The notes under the pieces: model-generated
The model's database searches: none
What the model was told of the DNA's origin: nothing
Seen by the model: the letters and a program-made list of their open reading frames with translations, nothing else
Shown: piece by piece, positions 12,027 through 21,200 of the stretch
How the letters are laid out: every line of letters starts with the position of its first letter
How positions within the stretch are numbered: position 1 is the first letter of the stretch
Program-made: the position numbers and the translations under genes
IMG/VR virus record: IMGVR_UViG_3300046513_000246
Coordinates: 1 to 37,404 of that record
DNA: 37,404 nucleotides
Source of the DNA: a virus
Strand: one strand, 5' to 3'

Positions 12027-13387
12027 CAGATCTCCTCGATTTCGATGGTGGTTGAGTAAGTCGTTGCGTACTGGATGGCGACGTTGGAATCCTTACTGCG
12101 CCGCCCGTAGACCATGTTGTCGCGCTCAAGCGCAAGATCGGCTGCGCCCGGGAACACGCTCAACAGGATCGGGTAGGCCCGGCTGTTGCGAAGAATGTTC
12201 ACGAGTGCAGCACGGTCCGTCGCGGGCATCGTCTCGAGAGTGATCGGCACTCGCCGGTAGATGTATCCCGCATTGGCGCCCTGATCGCCTGCATCGGTCC
12301 GATAGAGTTCTGTCGTGTCGACCGGATCCAGTTCCGCAGCCGACGCGTTATACGTCGGCGACCAGTACGGCCCGGCCACCAGGCGTGCCGCCTCGACGTA
12401 GCCCTGCAGGTTGTTCGCGTCCGCGATGTCGACGGTCATGCCATATGCCTGCACGGCGGCGGGCAACCACATACGCGCGTACGCCCCACCACCGTAGGCG
12501 TAAGCGCTGGCGGCCTGCGCGGCAGTCCAGCCCCGCAGAGTCACCGCCGGCGCCGGACAGGCCAGCACGGCGCCGCTGTCGTACGTGTACGACTGCCAGG
12601 TGTCGATGTAACCGAGCGGACGGGTGGCGGCGGCGCTGGTGGTCGGATAGTAGGAGGTCAGCGGACCTGCTTCCATTTGAGCGCCCCACAGATAGAACGT
12701 GGTCGCTGTTGCGACGCCACCGAAACCGATGTTGTGTGATCCGCCCGTCGTGGGCGTGAACTTAGCGCTACAACGGAACCAGCCATTGCCCATGTCCTGC
12801 ATAACCGGTGCGGATGCGATCCCGGATGCGGACGTGCCTTTGGTTGTCATGTTGAACGCCGCAGTGCCGGTCTCGGTGTAGTCGGTGATATTAAGAGTTC
12901 CGTTGTAGGTTCCCGCTTTAAAAAATATCGAGACGGTGTACACCTGGCCAGCGGTCAGTGTCTTGCCTTGGTAGTAGTACGCCGCTCCGCTACCATTGGC
13001 CGTGACAAGTTCTGCCGTCTGGAGCCCATTCGGCGCCAGCGTGGCGCTCGTGTTGGCGGTGATGGTGGAGCGGCTCGCTGGAAACAGCCATGCAGCGTTA
13101 TCAAACTGTTCCGAATACGTGAACAGGTTCGTGGCCGACAGCTCGTTTGTCAGGCGCACACGCATCGTTGCCGTGGGCGAAAGGTTGCAGAATGGGAGTG
13201 CGACAGCCTGGACGTTTTCCGGCGACGCCCAGAGTGCGGAGATCGTCGCTGCCAGGCCCACCGCACGCCACACGTCCGACTTCGTGTCCGTCTGCAGATT
13301 CGTGACGGCCAGGATGCCGGCGGTGCTGCTGGCTGTCAGCGTCGCGCGATCGACCGCGTTATCCGAAACTATGCGCATGTTGTTCAT
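12026..13387 (-). CDS. Tail-tip protein with inserted carbohydrate-binding-like module, 453 aa
   Basis: ATG 13387 follows AAAGGAA. Residues 1-85 and about 250-453 form a continuous minor tail protein (WRAVGL at about 40, ITLETMPATDRAAL and VAIQYATTYSTTIEIEEI near the end). Between them (about 86-248) lies a jelly-roll module that starts TNLFTYSEQFDNAAW and ends with FYLWGAQMEAGPLTSYYP. This sequence style is widespread in phage receptor-binding and spike proteins. It probably helps bind a host surface sugar. Confidence 0.7.
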   Translation of the reverse strand: MNNMRIVSDNAVDRATLTASSTAGILAVTNLQTDTKSDVWRAVGLAATISALWASPENVQAVALPFCNLSPTATMRVRLTNELSATNLFTYSEQFDNAAWLFPASRSTITANTSATLAPNGLQTAELVTANGSGAAYYYQGKTLTAGQVYTVSIFFKAGTYNGTLNITDYTETGTAAFNMTTKGTSASGIASAPVMQDMGNGWFRCSAKFTPTTGGSHNIGFGGVATATTFYLWGAQMEAGPLTSYYPTTSAAATRPLGYIDTWQSYTYDSGAVLACPAPAVTLRGWTAAQAASAYAYGGGAYARMWLPAAVQAYGMTVDIADANNLQGYVEAARLVAGPYWSPTYNASAAELDPVDTTELYRTDAGDQGANAGYIYRRVPITLETMPATDRAALVNILRNSRAYPILLSVFPGAADLALERDNMVYGRRSKDSNVAIQYATTYSTTIEIEEI

Positions 13388-13418
13388 GCGGTTCCTTTCA
13401 TCAGGTTCTTATCGGAGA

Positions 13419-13934
13419 TCACAGGGTCCTGATCACGTCCGCAGCCGTCACAAGAATCCACTGGCGATGCGCTTCCCAGCTGTCCTCTCCGATCAGCCCT
13501 GCAGCCAACAGGTTTGAGCGGTAGAGCTTCGACATTGCCATTGCATCCTGGATCACCATTGGAAAGTCCGGGTGGCTCGCAAGCGCCGCGGCGTTCCACT
13601 GTGCGGCGGCGTCCTCCTCGCTGCAAGTCGGGTTGGCTTTGACATAGGTCACGGCCGCGTCCTTTGCAGCGAAACGCTCCTTTTCGATCAACTGCGTGAC
13701 GATGGATTTGTAACCAAAGTCGTCGGTAATGCCAGGCCCGGCGCCAGTCTCCAGCGCGGCTAGCTCGCCCTGGGCCTCTGCCAACTGTATCTGTGCGTCG
13801 CTGTTCACGGAATTGAGCCGCTGGACCGCCGATGACGTCGCGTTCATCGATCCCTGCAGGCCTGCGATTTTCTGGCGCAGCTCCTGGCGGCGCGCCTCGT
13901 TCGCCAGCGCTGTTTGTACGTCGGTCGTTGCCAT
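13419..13934 (-). CDS. Tail-region protein with coiled coil, 171 aa
   Basis: I place the start at ATG 13934 (AAAGGG upstream). The longer frame to 14069 shadows the neighbour. Residues about 1-65 are a heptad-rich helix (ELRQKIAGLQG... LAEAQGELAALE), then a helical domain with DFGYKSIVTQLIEKERFAAKDA (about 78-99) and a Trp-containing C-terminus. It is probably a tail-fibre assembly or chaperone-like protein because it lies between two tail-tip genes. No named family is certain. Confidence 0.65.
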   Translation of the reverse strand: MATTDVQTALANEARRQELRQKIAGLQGSMNATSSAVQRLNSVNSDAQIQLAEAQGELAALETGAGPGITDDFGYKSIVTQLIEKERFAAKDAAVTYVKANPTCSEEDAAAQWNAAALASHPDFPMVIQDAMAMSKLYRSNLLAAGLIGEDSWEAHRQWILVTAADVIRTL

Positions 13935-13948
13935 TTTTCCCTTTCGAT

Positions 13949-16798
13949 TTAAGGCAGCATTTTGAGGTTGTGGCAGAGCATCCCGCCTGCGAAATAAGTA
14001 CCAGCTCCCTCGACGCGGTACGAAACGACCTGCCCTTCGCCCACGGCGAAAACGCTGTCGACCACACATTCATCGAGGCCCATGATGTGGTCTCCAGAAC
14101 GCAGATTTTGCACTGCGGTCCAGCCGCGGTCGACCACGGCGAAACGATGGTTTTCGCTCCATTCGGTAGCAGCGCCGTTCGTCAGCTTGATCCGGTAGCG
14201 CAGCTTCCAGATCGTGGCCACATCGCGCACGATGCCCCCTTGAGGCAGGGGCAACATGGTGTTGTCGTCGACGGCCATCACGCGGGCGCCGTTATGCAGC
14301 TCGCTCGCGTTCACGTCGCAGCCGTTGGCAAGTCGTACCTTGACCCATGGCGCCGGACATGCACCGCCACCGCCACCCGACGTGCCGCCGGAACCGCCAC
14401 CGCTGGAACCGCTCGTGCCGGTGATGGTCGTCGTTGTCAGCGCGGTGCCGTTTGCGGATCCGGCCGCAAAGTCTTGCGTCGCGGACCAGCCGTACGTATT
14501 CGAGTAGCGCACGCGCATCAGGCCGGTGAATACGCCGTTCGTTTCATACTGCTGCGAGACGCCCGGTAGCGCGCCGCTCCCGGCGAAGCGCCAGCCATAC
14601 GACCACGAGCCCTGCGCAATGCCGCTGGCACCGTCGTACGTGCGCGACGGACACCCCCAATAGAACTGAACGAACGGGGAAGTTGCCGTCGTCGATGCGA
14701 ACAACTGCACGTGAATTTGCTGCATCGCATCCAGGTTGTCCGTGTACGTCGAATAGCTTGTCGGCGTGATGGCGAAGTTGTGGTAAATCTGCTGAAAGTT
14801 CGAATTGAGTACCTGCGACGCGACCGGCGTGATCGAGAGGCACCCGATGTTCGGCGCGCCGCCGCGAGTAGTGGAATCGTTGTTCCCGCGCCAGATCACA
14901 CGCCCGCCCGCAACACTGCCGTCGATGCCCTGGACCAGACGGAACCAGTAGTCGGAGAACACGACACTGCCCACCTGGAGCGAGCTGTTCGCAACCTTCA
15001 GCGCTGTGCCGGCCGAAGCCAGCTTGGCGCCGGCCGTCGGATTACCGCTCCCATCTTCCGAATAATTCGACGTGCGCAGATCGGACACCATGGCCGACTG
15101 GATGGCGGCTGAGGCAATATATGTGGAAGCATTCGCCGGCGTGATTTGCCCGCCAACGTTCGTACCGAACGTGGCACCCACGGTGGCATTGTCGGCCGGC
15201 TTGCCGGTACCTGTGACCCCGCCCCAGGTCGACAAGGTTGCGGATTTTGCCGCCAGTGCATTAATTAGTTTCTGTTTCTCGTCGTAATAGGCGTTCCACT
15301 TGGCTTTCCACGTGGTCGGGTCGATCGCCGTGTCCTGCGTCGTATCCGACCATCCTGGATTCAGGGATATGAGGTAGGTGGACAGCGCTGAATGCGCAGC
15401 ATCGTAGTTTGTACGCGAGACCCCGAGCGCATCCGATTGCGTGTCGAGTGATGCCCGTTCGTTGTCGCACGTGTTCCACCGCTGGACCACGTCCAATTTT
15501 TCGCCCTTGGAAAGCACGCCGTCGCTGTTGATGTTTACGATCGCTGCATTCGCCGCGTCGGCCGCTGCCTTGGCCTCCGTCGTGCTCGGGTAGTATGCGG
15601 GCAACACGTCACCCTCGACGATCATTACGTCATCGATGATGATATTTCCGCCGCTCGGGCCGGATGACACCGAGATGTATATCCGGCCGCTACTCTCGAC
15701 GCTGGCGCCCCACGTGATTTTAAAGGCGTAGCGCTGCCATGCCGTTGTCACCCCGGGATTCATCAATTCCGTCAGTGTGCCGGGGTTCGTATTCCATTGG
15801 AGCGACATTGTTGTGCCGCCCGAAATATTCGTCGTTTTTGCGTAAAAGCTGACGACGTATGTGGCACCGACAACCCAACCATTCGGCACCGCGCCTGACC
15901 GCGTTATCCCCTTCGTGTATGAGTGGCTGTTGCTCCAAGAGATCGCTTGTGCGTTGCCGCCCGTGCGCCCCGCCCATAGCGACGCCGACGCCGGCTCATC
16001 TACAGAATTGTTGTTGTAGATGGCCCAGCCATCGGCCAGGGTGCCGTTAGAGACGACTTCGAACGAGCTGTTCGGGCACAGGTTGTCGCCGCCCACGATG
16101 CCGGCGAAATATGCCGCCGGCAAGCCGGTCCCGGCACCAAGGATGATGTTGCCCTGCGCGTCTTTGACCGTCAGGCCGCGGGTGTCGATCGCTTCCGGCA
16201 GGATCGATCCCTTGACGAATACGTTCCCATTCCACACGTAGTCGACGGTCACCCAAGCGCTGCCGTTGTACATCTTCTGCGTGCCGAACGTACGGTCCGA
16301 CTTGTACAACGTGACCATGTCGCGGACCTGCGGCGAACCATATCCGGCGGCGGCCAGCGCCGCGACGGCTTCGCTGTCCGACCACACGGATCCGGATGTC
16401 ACCGCCGCGATGTCGACGTTGCCGCGAGAACCCTGCTGGCCTGTGCTGCCGTCCGCCACTTTCGAGACGGTCACGGTCTGCGTGTAGATCTGGCCGTCGA
16501 CGGTAATACTGGCCGTGATGGTTCCGGACACCGCCGAAAAGCTTGCGAAGCTGAGCGTGGCCGTGTTGCCGCTGATGGACAGCGCTATGCCGCCGCTGTA
16601 CGACCAGGTCACGGTACCGGTCATGTTCAGGAGGGTCGCCGTGAATGTGAACGAGCTCGGCGACGCCGTCAACCCGTCCGATGACACCTTGAAAATGGAA
16701 GCCGACGGGGTGAGGAACATGCCGCGATCCGTCGGCGGGTTGTAGCGCGTGGTCGCGCCCATGATCAGCACGTCGCGGTCATTGACAACAGTGGCCAT
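13949..16798 (-). CDS. Large tail-tip/receptor-binding protein with C-terminal Hint domain, 949 aa
   Basis: The order is: an N-terminal attachment part with Ig-like strands (about 30-115), a short collagen-like GSTGQQGSRG turn (about 120), a jelly-roll carbohydrate-binding-like module (about 235-405), a helical section (about 420-520), a beta-rich region, a Gly/Ser linker (about 795-812), and a Hint (intein/hedgehog-type) domain from Cys814 to His943-Asn944. The Hint domain shows the conserved W-TAVQNLRSGD segment and the C-terminal HN pair. Such domains self-cleave. It would form the central fibre or tip. It begins adjacent to the DUF2163 gene (TGATG). Confidence 0.8.
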   Translation of the reverse strand: MATVVNDRDVLIMGATTRYNPPTDRGMFLTPSASIFKVSSDGLTASPSSFTFTATLLNMTGTVTWSYSGGIALSISGNTATLSFASFSAVSGTITASITVDGQIYTQTVTVSKVADGSTGQQGSRGNVDIAAVTSGSVWSDSEAVAALAAAGYGSPQVRDMVTLYKSDRTFGTQKMYNGSAWVTVDYVWNGNVFVKGSILPEAIDTRGLTVKDAQGNIILGAGTGLPAAYFAGIVGGDNLCPNSSFEVVSNGTLADGWAIYNNNSVDEPASASLWAGRTGGNAQAISWSNSHSYTKGITRSGAVPNGWVVGATYVVSFYAKTTNISGGTTMSLQWNTNPGTLTELMNPGVTTAWQRYAFKITWGASVESSGRIYISVSSGPSGGNIIIDDVMIVEGDVLPAYYPSTTEAKAAADAANAAIVNINSDGVLSKGEKLDVVQRWNTCDNERASLDTQSDALGVSRTNYDAAHSALSTYLISLNPGWSDTTQDTAIDPTTWKAKWNAYYDEKQKLINALAAKSATLSTWGGVTGTGKPADNATVGATFGTNVGGQITPANASTYIASAAIQSAMVSDLRTSNYSEDGSGNPTAGAKLASAGTALKVANSSLQVGSVVFSDYWFRLVQGIDGSVAGGRVIWRGNNDSTTRGGAPNIGCLSITPVASQVLNSNFQQIYHNFAITPTSYSTYTDNLDAMQQIHVQLFASTTATSPFVQFYWGCPSRTYDGASGIAQGSWSYGWRFAGSGALPGVSQQYETNGVFTGLMRVRYSNTYGWSATQDFAAGSANGTALTTTTITGTSGSSGGGSGGTSGGGGGACPAPWVKVRLANGCDVNASELHNGARVMAVDDNTMLPLPQGGIVRDVATIWKLRYRIKLTNGAATEWSENHRFAVVDRGWTAVQNLRSGDHIMGLDECVVDSVFAVGEGQVVSYRVEGAGTYFAGGMLCHNLKMLP

Positions 16799-18261
16799 CA
16801 GACGGTTACCTCCAGGGTGGAACGAATGTTTTCGAAGTCGACTGTGCGGGACGTCACCAAGCCAACCTTGCCGGCGGCGAGGCCGAAGCGGTTACTGAAA
16901 AGAGTCACAGCCTGGCCCAGCTCCGTGAGCAGCTGCGCCGGCGTAGCCTCGAAGCGGTACGTCGTGCGTGGCACTTTCACGATTGCCAAACGCCGGTTCG
17001 CTTCGGCCTGCGCGTCCGTCTTGCGCAACAGGCACGTCTCGACCAGGTCGGGCTCTGCGTCGCGCTTGTACGTCGCCTGCACCGTGGCATCGACTGCCGT
17101 GACGGACAGCCATTCCTGTGCGTACAGGTTCTTGTGCGCGTCAGGCAACGAAGTCTGCAGCTTGTCCTGCACGGTCCAGTTGCGGCAGTAGCCGATCTTC
17201 ACGGCCGCTGCAACCTCCGTCCGTTTGACGATGCTGATGCTGCGATCGAGCTGCTGTGACCGCGGAATTACAGTCGTCGCCGAAGACGGGATCGCGAACT
17301 GGATCAGGCGCAGCTTGCCGGTCATGGACATCGCGAGCTGAGCGCCGACGCTGCTGGCCAGCTGCTGACACGCGACGAGCACATTCGTCCGGTCGGTGAG
17401 CCACAGGCCGACCGGTTGCTGGTTCGCCATGTCAAAGGCCGCCAGCTGGGCGGTGTCAAGATCCGACGTGGCGAAGCGCGTCGTCGACTTGCCGCGCTGC
17501 GTGACCAGGTACTGCACGAGCTGGCTGATCGTGTTCACGTAGGAACCGTTGAACTTCGTGCCCTGGGCGCTGCAAGTCACCACACCCGTGCCGACCGCCT
17601 CGTTACACACGAACCGGCCGGTGCTTGACGTCACCGTGACCGCACCGCGCGGCTTCCCATCCGTGCGCACCTCGATGACGCCCTCGTTCACGCCGTCGCC
17701 GAAGGCATACTCCAACGTGTTCGGGTTGGTCTGCACCGGGCTGATGTTGCTGCCCTCCCCCAGCAGGACCGGCACCAGTGTGTCCGGATTGGTCGCGTTG
17801 CCGCCGATCTTGACGTCGGTGACTGGTGTGTTCAGGAGCTCTAGCTTGTTGACCAGCCGAAGATTGAGCCTGTCCCTCGACTTGCTATCGATGTCGACGA
17901 CCGTCCCGGCAAACACCTGGCGGAAGTCAGCGCGGGCCCACCTCACATCGCCGAGAAACGCATTCACCGGCTGGTTCGCCCACACATCATCCAGCCAGGC
18001 ATCGCGCGCGCCATTGGCGTTGAAGATCTCGATGTCACCAGCGGAGAGGCTGGCGTTCGAATCCATCGAGATTGATTCCGTCACCTTCAAGCCGCCGGCG
18101 ACGACGGCCTGATATGGAGTAGCGGCCGAGCCGATGTATGCCTTCGTCGACAGGTATCGGATCGTATCGACGCCGGCGCTTTTGACGCCGACTTCGAACA
18201 GCATGACACGCTGCGCGCTGGAGTCACCCAGCCACGCAGCAAACTGCGCATCAGTTATCAC
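16798..18261 (-). CDS. DUF2163-type minor tail (hub) protein, 487 aa
   Basis: GTG 18261 overlaps the tape-measure stop by four bases and has AAGGAAA upstream. The sequence pattern (MITDAQFAAWLGD start, a GDIEIFNANGARDAWLDD segment, and a TYRFEATPAQLLTELGQAVTLF-like ending) fits phage hub proteins with an N-terminal DUF2163 domain that sit just after the tape measure. It probably forms the baseplate or tail hub joining the tail tube to the tip protein 13949-16798. Confidence 0.75.
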   Translation of the reverse strand: MITDAQFAAWLGDSSAQRVMLFEVGVKSAGVDTIRYLSTKAYIGSAATPYQAVVAGGLKVTESISMDSNASLSAGDIEIFNANGARDAWLDDVWANQPVNAFLGDVRWARADFRQVFAGTVVDIDSKSRDRLNLRLVNKLELLNTPVTDVKIGGNATNPDTLVPVLLGEGSNISPVQTNPNTLEYAFGDGVNEGVIEVRTDGKPRGAVTVTSSTGRFVCNEAVGTGVVTCSAQGTKFNGSYVNTISQLVQYLVTQRGKSTTRFATSDLDTAQLAAFDMANQQPVGLWLTDRTNVLVACQQLASSVGAQLAMSMTGKLRLIQFAIPSSATTVIPRSQQLDRSISIVKRTEVAAAVKIGYCRNWTVQDKLQTSLPDAHKNLYAQEWLSVTAVDATVQATYKRDAEPDLVETCLLRKTDAQAEANRRLAIVKVPRTTYRFEATPAQLLTELGQAVTLFSNRFGLAAGKVGLVTSRTVDFENIRSTLEVTV

Positions 18262-21200
18262 GAGAGTTTCCTTGTTGAGTTACTAGATGCCCAGGCCGCG
18301 TCAGAGGAGGCCTGCCGAACGCCGTCCACGACGATCTCTGCCGCCTTCTCGGCGCTTGTCTCGCCAGCCTGGATCAAGTCGCCGGTCTGCTTCTGCTGGT
18401 CGGCTCGAAGGCCTTTCAGCTCGGTGGCCATGGCCTCGTTCGACGCGCGCAGCGCTTTAATCTCCTGCACGAGCGCGGTCATGTTGCCGGTACCGATGCT
18501 CGAGTAATTGATTGGTGCTGCGGCCTGAACCAAGCCCGTCACGCCTTGACCAGAAACTGCCGCCGGCAGGTACTGCACGCTTTGGGCAATCGTGGTCAGA
18601 GTCGCGCTGATGTCCGTCAGGGTCGCCGACGAGCCGTTCAGCGCATCGAGACTGGCCTGGGCCACGTCGACGGACTGGCTCGCCCACTTGGCCAGGTCGT
18701 CGTTCGTGCGCATCACGACAGCCAGATCAGACGAGTACTGCGCATCGCCCCCGTTGAGCTTCTGCGACAGCTGCAGGAACGTTTGCTCGATCGACTGCAG
18801 GTTGCCCTGTGCGGTCGAATCACCGGCGGCGGCCTGCTGGCGGGTCTGTTCGAACTGCCGGCGCGCCTCTGCATACTGCTGCTCGGGCGTGAGTGTCGAC
18901 AGGGCTCCCAGCACGAGGCTGTTGTTCAAGCCCTTCGCCGTGGTGGCAAAGGACTTCATCTGTGTGATGAAGTTGCCCAGACTGGTCTTGGCTGCATCCT
19001 GCGCATCCTTCACCTTTTGGGCCGCCTGAACCTGATCGAACAGTGCCTTGTTGCTGTCGTCGAGCGCATCGCGCTGCTTGGCCAGCAGTTGAGCCGACGT
19101 CATCGTCAGCTGGTCCAACTGGGTCTGCAGGTCCTTGCGCTCATCCGCAATGTCCTGCGCCGACTTGGTCGTGTCGACGATGGCCGCGTGCGTTGCGGCA
19201 AAAGCCCCTTCCAGATTCATCAGCGCCGCGTAAGTGTCCTGGCCTGCAGCAGTGGTCAGGTCCAGGCCTGCGACCACGCCGGCAAACTGCTGACGAGTGG
19301 AGACCCAGCCCAAGCCCATCTTGGCGAGAGAGTCGGTGACGTACTTCTGCACAGGCGCCAGCTGCTGCGCCGTGGTCAGGAAGTTCTTGGCATAGTCGGC
19401 CGTCTTCGATTGGAATTCGTCGATGCCGCCCAGCAGTGCAATCAGACTCTCGCGCGCCGCGATCGACTGCAATCCGACAGCACCGAACGTCTTGCCAATC
19501 GATGCCAGGGATGCGTCCATCTTGGCGTAGTCGGTCGCCACCCGGGTCAGAGTCTGCAGATAGCCTTCGCCTACCTGCTGGAACTGCTCCAGGCCGCCGA
19601 TCGCATACTGCGCCATCTGGTCGCCCAGCTTGGAGAACACGGACTCCAGTGCCTTCTGCAGATCGTCACCGCTCAGGCCCTTCAAGCTGACCTTGCCAAT
19701 GTCCACCACGAACGAATTCAGGCGGTTAGCGAAGTCATCCCCGTTCATGCCCAGCAGGACGCCGGCCTGCTCGATGCCGTCGCCCAGGCTCTTGAGTATC
19801 TGTGTGAACTGCTTGTTCGCGTCAGCGCCCAAGGAATTCATCTGAGTACTATGTTTGTCTGAGCTAAACCAGCCGCCGCTGGTCGTGATGTCGGCGTAGC
19901 TCTCCGCGTTCGTGCCGTTCGCAAGAATATTCCCCAGCGACGACTTCTGCATGGTGAAGCCAGAGTCGGAGACCGACTGCTTGCCGCCCATGATTGACGT
20001 GAAGATGTTCTGAAACACCGGAATCTTGCTGGCGATGTACCCCACGACCGCGCCAACTGCAGTTCCGATCGGGCCAAAGTACGAGCCTACCTCGGCACCG
20101 GTCAAGGTCATATCCGCGGCGCCCAGGTTCGTCGTGCCATACCCATGCGCCAAATTGCCCACGTTCGGATTGCTGACGTTCGTGGTCTGAACCAGTTTCG
20201 CGGCAAAGCTTCCGATTCCGGACTGGATCGACTGCAACGTCGTCAGCATGCCCGACAGGTAGTTGATCTGGGTGTTGGAGTTCGAAGCAGTCAGCTCGAT
20301 TGCCTTCGCGATCGAATTCGACTTCGCGCTGCCGTCGCCGAGTACCGTCCCGGTGCCCTGGGATGCTTGGCGTTGCTGCGCTACACTTGGACCGCCGCCG
20401 CCGCCCGAAACCGCTACGCCGAAACCTGCGACCACTGCCGCCATCGCAGCAACGCCGGCAAAACCTCCCCATCCAGACTGCGCGAAAAATTGCGCTGCGC
20501 CCGCCGCCATCGCTGGTGCGATAGAAGCCAAGTTCATTGCGAGTTCGGCCGCGTGAAATACCTGCGACACCTTCATCAGCGTTTGATAGCCGCGGCTGTG
20601 CTCATCAAAGAACCCTGCCGCCGCACTCGCCATGTTGCCGTAGCTGGCCAACTGCTCTTTCGTGTTGCGAGCGTTGATTTGCCCGATCTGAGCGAGGTAC
20701 TCGACCTGTGTCGCCGTGCCGCTTTTCCGAGCGAGCTCAGCTTCCTGACGAGCCTTGTCATTCTTTGCCTGTTCGGCGCCGAATTTCGACATCGCGCTGG
20801 TCAGGTCTACCATGGACTTCGCGGCACCGCTGAGCGAGCCTTTCAGCGCGTTGCCGAAGTTTTGCGCCTTCGTCGGGTCCAGATACTTGGCGACGTCCGC
20901 TGCTGCCTTTGCTCCGGCTTCAGCATTGGCGCCATCGTTCAACAGGCCAGCCAGCGTGCGACGCCGGGAGATCTCCGCATCCAAATCGCTCAGTCTCGCC
21001 TCGTAAAGCGCGCGCGACTTTTCATCAAGGTCCCACTTCGCCATGCCATCGCGCAGATAGTCGGCGTCGCTTTGCAGCTGCTTCGTATCGAGATCGACCT
21101 GAGCCTGCCTTGCGAGCTCGATCTGCTCCTTGGTCTTTCCGATTTCGGCGTTGTGTTCCCGCTGCTTGGCGATCTGCTGGTCGAGGCTGGCAATGTTCGC

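Noticed and set aside
13935-14069. Longer start for the 171-aa tail gene
   Set aside because: Upstream residues are Arg-rich shadow of the 949-aa gene; ATG 13934 has AAAGGG in front.
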